DNA of 61,826 nt from Aestuariicoccus sp032586235 (lineage in GTDB: Bacteria; Pseudomonadota; Alphaproteobacteria; Rhodobacterales; Rhodobacteraceae): NCBI RefSeq assembly GCF_032586235.1, contig NZ_JAWHTD010000023.1, positions 1-61,826 of the forward strand, written 5' to 3'. The notes beneath the pieces were generated by a model. It was given only the letters and a program-made list of their open reading frames with translations. It was not told the DNA's origin and searched no databases. This document shows positions 26,342 to 34,568 of this stretch, in pieces. Each line of letters starts with the position of its first letter. The first letter of the stretch is position 1. The position numbers and the translations under genes were made by a program.

Positions 26342-26369
26342 CTTAAAATTTCAAAGTTGAAATTTTAAG
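26342..26369. promoter_or_regulatory. 28-bp perfect inverted repeat, candidate MarR operator
   Basis: Arms CTTAAAATTTCAA and TTGAAATTTTAAG are perfect over 13 bp with a 2-bp AG spacer. The repeat lies 65-92 bp upstream of the monooxygenase/reductase start and 74-101 bp upstream of the divergent hydantoinase start. The AT-rich context and the length fit a MarR dimer site. Binding by the MarR encoded in the operon is inference. Confidence 0.6.
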
Positions 26370-26421
26370 TTTGAAGTTAATGGCGGTGACTTCAGGGGAG
26401 CTTATTGTTGACTCGAAAATA

Positions 26422-26437
26422 TTAAGTACGTACTTAA
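26422..26437. promoter_or_regulatory. 16-bp palindrome at the hyuA start, candidate GntR operator
   Basis: TTAAGTACGTACTTAA is a perfect palindrome ending 5 bp before the hyuA ATG. Its core GT-N4-AC agrees with the operator type of HutC-subfamily GntR proteins, and such a regulator is the last gene of this operon. A repressor bound here would block transcription or translation initiation. Confidence 0.55.
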
Positions 26438-26442
26438 ATGAA

Positions 26443-28512
26443 ATGGTCCGCATCGCAATCGACATCGGAGGGACATTCACGGACATGGTCGCCGAGACCG
26501 CGGACCGGCTGGCCTCGGTCAAGGTGCTGACCAGCTCGCACAGCCCCGAGACCGCGGCGCTCGACGGGGTGGGGCGGCTGCTGGACGCGATGAAAATCCC
26601 GCTCTCGCAGGTGTCGAGCGTCGTGCACGGCACCACGCTGGCCACCAATGCGCTGATCGAACGGCGCGGGGCCAAGACCGCCTTTGTCACCACCGCAGGG
26701 TTCCGCGACGTGCTGGAAATGCGCTACGAAAAGCGCTTCGACCAATACGCGCTCGATCTTGAGATGCCCGAACCGCTGGTGCCGCGCCCGCTGCGGCTGG
26801 GCCTGAGCGAACGCATCCTGGCGGACGGGTCGGTCTTGCAGGCCCCGCAGGACGACGAGATCGACGCGCTGGCGGTCCAGCTGCAAGACGCCGGGGCCGA
26901 GGCCGTGGCCATCGGGTTTCTGCACGCCTATCGCAACCCTTCGCACGAACGCCATGTGGCCGAGAGGTTGCGGGCGCGGCTGGACGAGGCGGTCACCATC
27001 TGCCTCAGCTCCGAGGTCGCGGGCGAGATCCGAGAGTATGAACGTTTTTCCACGGTCTGCGCCAACGCCTATGTCCGCCCGCTGATGACCCGCTACGTGG
27101 GCCGGCTGCTGGACGGGCTGCGGGCCAAGGGCTTTGACGGCGCGTTCCTGATGATGCTCTCGGACGGGGCGCTGACGACGGTCGATCAGGCCACCCGCTT
27201 TCCCATCCGCCTGGTCGAGGGCGGGCCTGCGGGCGGCGTGGCGCTGGCCGCGCATGTGGCACGCGAGGTCGGGTCGGAGCGGACTTTGTCGATAGACATC
27301 GGCGGCACCACCGCCAAGATCTGTTTCATCGAGAACGGCATCCCCAAGACCAGCCGCCGCTTCGAGGTCGCCCGCGCCTGGCGCGACACCAAGGGCAGCG
27401 GGCTGCCGGTGAAGGTACCCACGGTCGAATTGGTCGAGATCGGCGCGGGTGGCGGGTCGATCGCGCAGATTGACACGCTGGGGCGGCTCAAGGTCGGGCC
27501 GCGCAGCGCCGGGTCCGACCCCGGCCCGGCGGCTTACGGTCGCGGCGGCGACGCGCCCACGGTCACCGACGCGCATCTGGCGGTCGGCAACCTTGCGGCG
27601 CGCAACTTCGCGGGCGGCATCATTCAGCTTGCGCCCGAGCGTGCAGGCGAGGTCATCGCGCGCGACATCCAGACGCCTCTGGGCCTCGACGACCCAGCGC
27701 CCGCCGCCGCCGGGATTATCGAACTGGCCGACGAGACCATGGCCAACGCCGCGCGCGTGCACGGGGTCGAGCTGGGGCTCGACGTGGCGCGCTTCGACAT
27801 TCTGGTGTCTGGCGGGGGTGGCGGGCTGCATGGTGCGCGGATCGCCGAAAAGCTGGGCATCCGCCGGATCATCGTGCCGGACAATGCCGGGGTGGGCTCT
27901 GCCGTGGGTTTCCTGCGCTCGCCGGTGGCGTTCGAAAAGGCGCTGTCGGTGGTCGAAATCCTGGGCGACATCGACCGGGCGGCGCTGGCCGCGCGCATCG
28001 CTTCGGCAGTGGACGAGGTCACGCAGGTGGTGGCCGAGGCCGTGCCGGAGCACAAGATCGCGCAAACCGTCCGGGCCGAGCTGCGCTACAAGGGCCAGGG
28101 GCTCGACGTGCCGCTGACCTTGGACGCAGAGAGCGCCATGGACGAGGCGCTGGCCGGGCTCGAGGACCGCTTCGAGGCGCGCTATCGCGACCTCGTCGGC
28201 TTTACCCTGCCGGATATCCCGGTCGAGCTTGTGTCGATCAGTGTCACCGCGCGCGAGGACCGCGATCAGACAACCGCCACGCCCGCGGCGCCATCGCCTG
28301 AAAGCCCCGACACCGGCACCCGTCCGATCTACGATCTCAACGCCCGCGCTCGGCTGGACTACCACGAGATCCGGCGCGACGCGCTGGGGTGCGGCGCGAC
28401 CCAAGGTCCTGCCGTCGTGCCCGAGGCGCAGACCACGACGCTGGTCCGCCCGGGCTGGACCCTGCGGCGTCTGCCCCAGGGCCATCTGCTGATGGAGCGC
28501 GAGGACGCATGA
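26443..28512 (+). CDS. Hydantoinase/oxoprolinase family protein, subunit A
   Basis: 689 aa. The ATPase core of the actin-like fold is clear: VRIAIDIGGTFTDMV at the start, VVHGTTLATNALIERRGAK near residue 65, and LSIDIGGTTAKICF near 285. HyuA-type proteins use ATP to open cyclic amides such as N-methylhydantoin or 5-oxoproline. No good ribosome site precedes ATG 26443; a palindrome sits there instead. In-frame sequence runs upstream but has only non-ATG starts. It overlaps subunit B by ATGA. Confidence 0.88.
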   Translation: MVRIAIDIGGTFTDMVAETADRLASVKVLTSSHSPETAALDGVGRLLDAMKIPLSQVSSVVHGTTLATNALIERRGAKTAFVTTAGFRDVLEMRYEKRFDQYALDLEMPEPLVPRPLRLGLSERILADGSVLQAPQDDEIDALAVQLQDAGAEAVAIGFLHAYRNPSHERHVAERLRARLDEAVTICLSSEVAGEIREYERFSTVCANAYVRPLMTRYVGRLLDGLRAKGFDGAFLMMLSDGALTTVDQATRFPIRLVEGGPAGGVALAAHVAREVGSERTLSIDIGGTTAKICFIENGIPKTSRRFEVARAWRDTKGSGLPVKVPTVELVEIGAGGGSIAQIDTLGRLKVGPRSAGSDPGPAAYGRGGDAPTVTDAHLAVGNLAARNFAGGIIQLAPERAGEVIARDIQTPLGLDDPAPAAAGIIELADETMANAARVHGVELGLDVARFDILVSGGGGGLHGARIAEKLGIRRIIVPDNAGVGSAVGFLRSPVAFEKALSVVEILGDIDRAALAARIASAVDEVTQVVAEAVPEHKIAQTVRAELRYKGQGLDVPLTLDAESAMDEALAGLEDRFEARYRDLVGFTLPDIPVELVSISVTAREDRDQTTATPAAPSPESPDTGTRPIYDLNARARLDYHEIRRDALGCGATQGPAVVPEAQTTTLVRPGWTLRRLPQGHLLMEREDA

Positions 28513-30164
28513 GCGACGCTTTCGATATCGTGGCGCAGAACGTGCTCTGGAACCGGCTGATCTCGGTCTGCGAGGAACAGGCCAACGCGCTGATGCGCGC
28601 GGCCTTCGGCGCCATCGTGCGCGAGGCGGGCGACCTGTCTGCCGGGGTCTTCAACGCCGACGGGCTGATGCTGGCGCAGGCGGTGACGGGGACGCCGGGG
28701 CACGTGAACACCATGGCGGCCTCGGTGCGCGCCATGCTCGACCGGGTGCCCGCCGAGACGCTGCAACCGGGCGACGCGCTGGTCACCAACGACCCCTGGC
28801 TGGGCGCGGGGCATATCTTCGACTTCGTCGTCGTGACGCCTGCCTTTATCGACGGCCGGATCGTGGGCTACCTCGCCTCGACCAGCCATATCGTCGACAT
28901 CGGCGGGCGCGGATGGTCGGCCGAGGCCGCATCGGTCTTCGAAGAGGGCGTGACCTTCCCGGTGATGCATCTGCGGCGCGGGCAGAGGCTCAACGAGGAC
29001 ATGCTTGCCATCGTCGCCGCCAATTCCCGCGTCCCCGAAGAGGCGCGGGGCGATATCCTGTCGCTTTTGACCTGCAACGACACCGGCGTGACGCGTCTGC
29101 GCGATCTTATGGGCGAATACGCGCTTGAGGACCTGAGCGGTATCTCGCGCTTTATCTTCGAGCGCTCCGCCGAAGGCACGCGCCGGGCGCTCGAACGCGC
29201 GCCGAAAGGGACCTTTCGCAACCGGATGACGCTGGATGGCTACGACGCGCCGATCGAGCTTTGCGCCCAGATGGTGATCGGCGACGGGCGGATCGACGTG
29301 GATCTTGCCGGGTCGTCGCCGGTGGTGGCGCGCGGGATCAACTGCCCGCTGAACTATGCCGCCGCCTATGCCGCCTTCGGCATCCGCGCGCTGCTGACGC
29401 CGGAGGTGCCCAACAACCAGGCCTCTCTGGATGCTATTTCCGTGACCGCCCCGCCGGGTCTGGTGGTCAGCGCCGAACGGCCCAGCCCGGTCACCGCGCG
29501 GCATGTGATCGGGCAGGCCTTGCCCGACCTCATGCTCGGCTGTCTGGAACAGGCGCTGCCGGGCGAGGTGCTGGCGGAAAGCTCGGGCGCGCTCTGGACG
29601 CTGTCGCTGTCGGGCGCGGGGCCCACGGAATTCGCGTCGCTGAACGTGGCGCTGGGGGGCATGGGCGCGCGGCCCGGCGCGGACGGGCTGTCGACCACGG
29701 CCTTTCCTTCGGGCGTGGGCGCGGTGCCGGTCGAGGCGGCAGAGGTCGCCGCCCCGCTGATTTATCATTCCAAGGAATTCGCCGCCGATACCGGCGGGGC
29801 CGGGCAGTATCGCGGCGGGCTCGGCCAGCGGATCGAGATCGGCTCGCGCATCGGCGAGGACCTGTCGCTTTCGGCCGCCGCGTTCGAGCGGCTTTCCACC
29901 GGCCCTGCGGGCCGCGACGGCGGGCAGGACGGGGCCAGGGGCGAGGTCACCATCACCGATGGCACGCGGATCGCCGACAAGGGCCTCTATCGCATTCCGG
30001 CCGGCGAGCGGCTGATTTTGCAGACACCGGGCGGCGGCGGCTTTGGCGATCCGGCCCGGCGCGACCCAAAGGCGCTGGCGCGCGACGTCGAACATGGCAT
30101 GGTCTCGAACGAGGCCGCAGAAACGATTTATCAACCCATAACCCACGGGAGGAAGACATCATGA
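28509..30164 (+). CDS. Hydantoinase/oxoprolinase family protein, subunit B
   Basis: 551 aa, family-typical length. Conserved segments include LVTNDPWLGAGHIFDFVVVT near residue 92, the VDLAGSSPVVARGINCPLNY region, and the C-terminal PGGGGFGDPARRD. It forms the hydrolase with subunit A. It is coupled by ATGA both to subunit A and to the following TRAP binding-protein gene, so import and ring opening are made in step. The substrate is unknown; hydantoins, 5-oxoproline or other lactams are candidates. Confidence 0.9.
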   Translation: MSDAFDIVAQNVLWNRLISVCEEQANALMRAAFGAIVREAGDLSAGVFNADGLMLAQAVTGTPGHVNTMAASVRAMLDRVPAETLQPGDALVTNDPWLGAGHIFDFVVVTPAFIDGRIVGYLASTSHIVDIGGRGWSAEAASVFEEGVTFPVMHLRRGQRLNEDMLAIVAANSRVPEEARGDILSLLTCNDTGVTRLRDLMGEYALEDLSGISRFIFERSAEGTRRALERAPKGTFRNRMTLDGYDAPIELCAQMVIGDGRIDVDLAGSSPVVARGINCPLNYAAAYAAFGIRALLTPEVPNNQASLDAISVTAPPGLVVSAERPSPVTARHVIGQALPDLMLGCLEQALPGEVLAESSGALWTLSLSGAGPTEFASLNVALGGMGARPGADGLSTTAFPSGVGAVPVEAAEVAAPLIYHSKEFAADTGGAGQYRGGLGQRIEIGSRIGEDLSLSAAAFERLSTGPAGRDGGQDGARGEVTITDGTRIADKGLYRIPAGERLILQTPGGGGFGDPARRDPKALARDVEHGMVSNEAAETIYQPITHGRKTS

Positions 30165-31147
30165 CATTCACCAGGACGATTTTCGCGGCGGGAACCGCGC
30201 TCGCGCTCAGCGGCGGCGTCGCCTCGGCCCAGACGCAATGGGTTCTCAGCACCGCCTGGGGCGCCAACAATTTCCATGTGGAAAGCGCCGTGGCCTTCGC
30301 CGACGCCGTGCGCGAGGCGACCGACGGGTCGGTCGACATCACCGTGCACCCGTCGGGCGAGCTTGGCGTGGGCGCGACCGAAAAGCTGTCGTCGGTCGAA
30401 AACGGCATCATCCAGATGGCCGACATGCTGCTGTTCCTGCAGGCGGGCGAGGCGCCGTTCCTGGGCATCGACACGCTGCCCTATCTGATCCAGGGCCAGG
30501 ACGAGATGAAGACCTGGCTTGACGTGGCGGGGCCGACCTATGACGCGATCTTTGCCGAGCATAATCAGAAGGTGCTCTATTACGTGCCCTGGCCGTCGCC
30601 GGGCATCTACACCAGGCAGGCCGTGGTCAGCGCCGACGACATCGCCGGGCAGCGCATCCGCGCCTTCAACGCCACCTCGTTCGAATTCCTCGAACGGCTG
30701 GGGGCCGCACCGGTGGAACTGCCCTTCGGAGAGCTGGCCGCCGCCGTCGCCGCCGGCACGGTGGACGGGGCCGCGACCTCGACCTCGACGGGCGCGAATT
30801 CCAAGCTTTACCAGTTCACCGACCACTTCAACCCGCTCAACTGGTCGATGTCGCCCGACGCGGTGACCGTCAACCTCGACGCCTGGAACGCGCTGACCGA
30901 CGAGGAACGCGCGACCATCGAGGCGCTGGCCGACGAGATGGAGGCAGAGTTCTGGGCCGTCTCGGCCGCCGAGGATCAGGCGAAAACCGCGATCCTGGTG
31001 GAAAACGGCATGACCGTGTCCACCGCCGACGACAGCCTCACGGCCAAGATGGCCGAGGCGGGAAAGGCGATGTGGGCGGATTTCTTCGCCAAGGTCCCCG
31101 AGGCAGAGGCCGTCGTCGACGCCTATGCCGCCGAGGTCGGAAAGTAA
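30161..31147 (+). CDS. dctP: TRAP transporter substrate-binding protein (DctP family), second system
   Basis: 328 aa with a Sec signal peptide (MTFTRTIFAAGTALALSGGV, cleavage near ASA-QTQ). DctP features include VHPSGELGVGATEKLSSVEN and AGQRIRAFNATSFEFLERLG with the conserved Arg. GGGAGGAAG precedes the ATG at 30161. It follows hyuB directly and is followed by a perfect stem-loop. It likely binds the cyclic amide or acid that HyuAB hydrolyse. Confidence 0.9.
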   Translation: MTFTRTIFAAGTALALSGGVASAQTQWVLSTAWGANNFHVESAVAFADAVREATDGSVDITVHPSGELGVGATEKLSSVENGIIQMADMLLFLQAGEAPFLGIDTLPYLIQGQDEMKTWLDVAGPTYDAIFAEHNQKVLYYVPWPSPGIYTRQAVVSADDIAGQRIRAFNATSFEFLERLGAAPVELPFGELAAAVAAGTVDGAATSTSTGANSKLYQFTDHFNPLNWSMSPDAVTVNLDAWNALTDEERATIEALADEMEAEFWAVSAAEDQAKTAILVENGMTVSTADDSLTAKMAEAGKAMWADFFAKVPEAEAVVDAYAAEVGK

Positions 31148-31153
31148 GGCACA

Positions 31154-31181
31154 GGGCCGCCGGGCATAACTCCGGCGGCCC
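31154..31181 (+). promoter_or_regulatory. Intercistronic stem-loop between the second dctP and dctQ
   Basis: A perfect 10-bp stem (GGGCCGCCGG / CCGGCGGCCC) with an 8-nt loop fills the 43-bp gap after the binding-protein gene. No T-run follows and the operon continues. It is likely to protect the upstream mRNA and set subunit ratios. Confidence 0.65.
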
Positions 31182-31190
31182 GTCCAAGAC

Positions 31191-31712
31191 ATGGAAACGC
31201 TCCTGTCCCCCATAGACCGGCTGTCCCGCCTTGCTGAGAGCGCCGCCGTGGCGCTGATCTTTGGCTATTGCGGGCTGATGCTGGTCGAGGTGGCCGCACG
31301 GTCGCAGGCGCAGAGCCTGTCCTTCACCTGGGAGTTCAGCCAATACGCCATGGCGGCGATCTTTGCCCTTGCGGCGGGCCCGGCCATGCGAACGGGCGTG
31401 CATGTGCGCATCACGCTGGTCACCGAACGGCTGCCGGGGGTGGCGCGCAAATGGCTCGATGTGTCGGCGAATGCCGTGGCCCTGGCGATCGTCGCACTGA
31501 TTGTGGCGGCGATGTGGACCAAGGTCGCCACCTCGTTTGAGCGTAATATCCTTGCCACCAGCGTGACCAAGACGCCGCTCTGGATCCCGCAGGCGCTGGT
31601 GCTGTGGGGCATGATCCAGCTTTGGCTCGACCTTCTGGCCCGCGCCTTGCGCCGCGCCACGGGGCGCGCGCCGGAATTCCGCGGCGCGGATGCGGAGCCC
31701 GACGATGTTTGA
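31191..31712 (+). CDS. dctQ: TRAP transporter small permease (DctQ family), second system
   Basis: 173 aa with four hydrophobic segments (AAVALIFGYCGLMLVEVA, YAMAAIFALAAGPAMRTG, ALAIVALIVAAMWT, ALVLWGMIQLWLDLLA) and the DctQ-like loop RTGVHVRITLVTERLPG. It ends inside the start of the large permease gene (8-bp overlap). Confidence 0.88.
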   Translation: METLLSPIDRLSRLAESAAVALIFGYCGLMLVEVAARSQAQSLSFTWEFSQYAMAAIFALAAGPAMRTGVHVRITLVTERLPGVARKWLDVSANAVALAIVALIVAAMWTKVATSFERNILATSVTKTPLWIPQALVLWGMIQLWLDLLARALRRATGRAPEFRGADAEPDDV

Positions 31713-32994
31713 GATTTCGGCCGTGGCCATCCTTCTGTTCGTCGGGCTGCTGGCCGGGTCGGTCTGGATCGGCCTGTCGCTCTTTGCGACGGGCTACATC
31801 CTGTTGTCGGTCTTCAAGCCCAACATCCCGATGGACATCTTTTCCAGCGGCGTGATCTGGGGTGCGATGATCCCGTCGCCGCTGCTGTCGCTGCCGCTTT
31901 TCATCCTGATGAGCGAGATCCTGGTGGCCGCCGGTCTGGGCCGGTCGCTCTTTTCCGGGCTGGCGCCCTGGGTCGGGCGGCTGCCGGGCGGGCTGTTGCA
32001 TGTGAACGTGGTGGGCTCGACGCTCTTTGCTGCGGTCTCGGGGTCGTCGGCGGCGACGACGGCCATCGTCGGCAAGGTCAGCCTGCCCGAATTGCAGGCG
32101 CGCGGCTATGACCGGCGGCTGGCCATGGGGTCGCTCGCAGGGGCGGGCACACTGGGCTTTCTGATCCCGCCGTCGATCATCATGATCATCTACGGCGTGG
32201 TGGCCGAGCAATCGATCCTCGAGCTTTTCATCGCCGGGGTGATCCCGGGGCTGGCGCTGGCCGGGATCTACATGGCCTATATCGCGGTGCATCAGACGCT
32301 GAGCGGCACGCAGCCCAAGCCCGATCCCCCCAGCTGGGCCGAGCGTTTGCAAGGCCTGCGCGACATCGGCCCCGTTGCTGGGCTGATTGTGGCCATCATG
32401 GGCGCGCTTTATACCGGCATCGCCAGTGTCACCGAGTTGGCGGCCATCGGGGTTCTGGGCGCTGTCGTCATCGCCGTGCTGATGGGCCGTTTCAGCCTCA
32501 CCGCCATGATCCGGGCCGGGCGGCGGGCAGTGCGAACCTCGGCGATGATCGGGTTGATCATCATCGGTGCGGCGCTCTTGAATTCAGCGTTCAGCTTTCT
32601 GGGCATCCCCAAGGCCATCGCCGCGCAGATCGCGGGGCTTGGCCTTGCGCCCTTCGCGCTGATCCTGGTGCTCTTGGCGTTCTACGCGCTGCTCGGCATG
32701 TTCCTTGATGGGACCTCGATCATCGTCATGACGCTGCCGATCACGCTGCCGCTGGTGACTGCGGCGGGTTACGATCCGCTGTGGTTCGGCATCTTCGTCG
32801 TGGTCGCCGTGGAAATCAGCCAGATCACACCGCCCATCGGCTTCAACCTCTTCGTGATCCAGTCGCAGACGGGCGAGGGGATCGGCGCCATCGCCCGCGC
32901 GGCGCTGCCGTTCTTCGTGCTGCTGCTGGTCTTCGCTGTGCTGCTGGCGCTCTTTCCGGGGCTGGCGCTGTGGCTGCCGGGGACGCTGCAATGA
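31705..32994 (+). CDS. dctM: TRAP transporter large permease (DctM family), second system
   Basis: 429 aa polytopic membrane protein. DctM motifs are VVGSTLFAAVSGSSAATTAI, LGFLIPPSIIMIIYGVVAEQ, ASVTELAAIGVLGAVV and ITLPLVTAAGYDPLWFGIFV. I chose ATG 31705 (MFEISAVAIL). It overlaps the following regulator gene by ATGA. Confidence 0.92.
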   Translation: MFEISAVAILLFVGLLAGSVWIGLSLFATGYILLSVFKPNIPMDIFSSGVIWGAMIPSPLLSLPLFILMSEILVAAGLGRSLFSGLAPWVGRLPGGLLHVNVVGSTLFAAVSGSSAATTAIVGKVSLPELQARGYDRRLAMGSLAGAGTLGFLIPPSIIMIIYGVVAEQSILELFIAGVIPGLALAGIYMAYIAVHQTLSGTQPKPDPPSWAERLQGLRDIGPVAGLIVAIMGALYTGIASVTELAAIGVLGAVVIAVLMGRFSLTAMIRAGRRAVRTSAMIGLIIIGAALLNSAFSFLGIPKAIAAQIAGLGLAPFALILVLLAFYALLGMFLDGTSIIVMTLPITLPLVTAAGYDPLWFGIFVVVAVEISQITPPIGFNLFVIQSQTGEGIGAIARAALPFFVLLLVFAVLLALFPGLALWLPGTLQ

Positions 32995-33707
32995 CGCCGC
33001 TTTATGCGCAGCTTGCCGACCGGCTTCTGGCCCGGATCGCGTCTGGCGAGCTGAAGATCGGCGACCGACTGCCGCCCGAGGCGGAATACGCCGCCGAGCT
33101 GGGCGTCAGCCGCTCGACCCTGCGGCTGGCCTTTGCCGAGCTCGAGAAGGCGGGCGTCCTCAGGCGGCGCAAGCGGGCCGGGACCGAGATCGTCGCGACC
33201 GCCCCGCAGCGCCAGTTCCGCATGGCCACGCAAAGCATCGACGAGCTGCTGAGCCTCGGGCGCGACACCGAATTCGCCATTCTGGGCACCCGCAGCGTGC
33301 CCACAGACAGCGTGCAGGCACTGGCCGGGCTGACCAGCGAAACGGGGTACTGGCTGGAAATCAGCGCGGTGCGCCGGCTGCGCGACGAAAAGGTGCCCTT
33401 CAGCGCGAACCGCGTCTACGTGCCGGCCCGCTTCGCCGGGATAGAGGCGCTGATCGGGCGGGCGGAAACCTCGGTCTTTCAGCTGATCGAAGAGGCCTTC
33501 GGCATCGGCGTGGGCCGCGTCCGGCAATCGGTGGGTGCGGTGGCCTGTTCGGCCAGGGATTCGGAGATCCTGGGCATTCCCGAGGGCGCGCCGGCGCTGT
33601 GCATCGACGCGAAACTCTTTGCCGATGACGGCACGCTGATCGAAGTGTCGGTGGCCACCTTCGACCCGGCCCGGTTCCACGTCGAAACCGACGTCAAGAT
33701 CCGCTGA
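32991..33707 (+). CDS. GntR family transcriptional regulator with UTRA domain (HutC subfamily)
   Basis: 238 aa. The N-terminal winged helix-turn-helix (GDRLPPEAEYAAELGVSRST) is followed by a UTRA ligand domain (SVRRL-like region ISAVRRLRDEKVPFSANRVY, then SVFQLIEEAFGIGV). It is the last gene of the hyuAB-TRAP operon, coupled by ATGA. A GT-N4-AC palindrome at the hyuA start is its likely operator, giving autoregulation with induction by the substrate. This is inferred from family behaviour. Confidence 0.88.
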   Translation: MTPLYAQLADRLLARIASGELKIGDRLPPEAEYAAELGVSRSTLRLAFAELEKAGVLRRRKRAGTEIVATAPQRQFRMATQSIDELLSLGRDTEFAILGTRSVPTDSVQALAGLTSETGYWLEISAVRRLRDEKVPFSANRVYVPARFAGIEALIGRAETSVFQLIEEAFGIGVGRVRQSVGAVACSARDSEILGIPEGAPALCIDAKLFADDGTLIEVSVATFDPARFHVETDVKIR

Positions 33708-34568
33708 CGCGGGTGGGCCCGTCCGCCGCTTCGCGCATCGAGATTCGCGGCTGCAGGATCGTGTGTTCCGCGTTCCTAACGCAGCGCGGGTCGACCGCCA
33801 GTGGCCCTCTCTTTCGTCGGCAACATCGGCGGATCGGTGTGCTGGCAGACTTCCTGTGGCCGCACCGGATGGTGCAGGCCGGTTACTCGGGGGCCTCGGT
33901 GTCGATGCCAAGCCGGCGGCGGCGGTGAAGTGTCTCGCCCTGGCCGGGGGCGTCTTGGTGGTCCCGCACCGCCGTGTCGCGGGGCGCGAACGACCGGGGT
34001 GGCTGGACGGTCGGAAATCCCGATGCGTGCCAGCCTTTCTTCGTGGAAGATGGACGGGTTCCACTTGGTCGGCGCGGCCGTCTTCGAATGGCGCCTGCCG
34101 GGTCTTCTGCAGGCGACCAAATTCCTTACAAAGGAATTTGCAAATTTCTTTGTAAGAAATTTGGTGCGCGGTGAATGGCTGTCCGGCGCCAAGGGGCCTG
34201 CGGTGTGCACCTATGCGCGCCTCGACATGGCATCGCTCGGTTGGCGTTTGGCGCAGCGGACCGCCGGTACTGGACACCGGGTCGTTCCTTCCAACTGTCT
34301 TATGCCGCCGCGTCGGGATGCGAGCCGCTCGGGGCAGCGCGCAGTAACAAAAGCAATCCCGGCTGCGTTTTCGGCTCGACCGCTTCGGTCGCTTGGCATG
34401 GGTCGCCGCAGGCGCCTGGCCTCTGCCGCTCGTGAACCGCTGATTGCCGGACACCGCGCTCGAGGTCGCGCTCCATGGCAAACCGCGCCCGGCCCGTGTA
34501 CTGGAATAGGAGGCCTGCGATCCGCAAGGCCCCGAAACCCGTAGCGACACAATCACGGAGCCCGCCTT
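33708..34568. other. 861-bp gene-free stretch
   Basis: Frames are open by G+C bias on both strands, but none reads as a recognisable protein, has a good ribosome site, or keeps one frame across the stretch. The AT-rich tandem hairpin at 34117-34164 is the only structured element I found. The stretch may hold decayed genes or an unrecognised RNA. Confidence 0.5.
34117..34164. repeat. 48-bp tandem double-hairpin element
   Basis: Two adjacent perfect 10-bp stem-loops: CAAATTCCTT-ACA-AAGGAATTTG (34118-34140) and CAAATTTCTT-TGT-AAGAAATTTG (34141-34163). They are bounded by CC and GG, so the whole element is itself nearly self-complementary. It is strikingly AT-rich in G+C-rich surroundings. From memory, similar elements occur between genes of Rhodobacteraceae, so this may be one copy of a dispersed palindromic repeat; I cannot verify copy number here. 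Confidence 0.7.

Noticed and set aside
33708..34568. Small genes on either strand in the gene-free stretch
   Set aside because: Candidate frames are Arg/Pro-rich, lack ribosome sites and match no family I know; G+C bias explains them.
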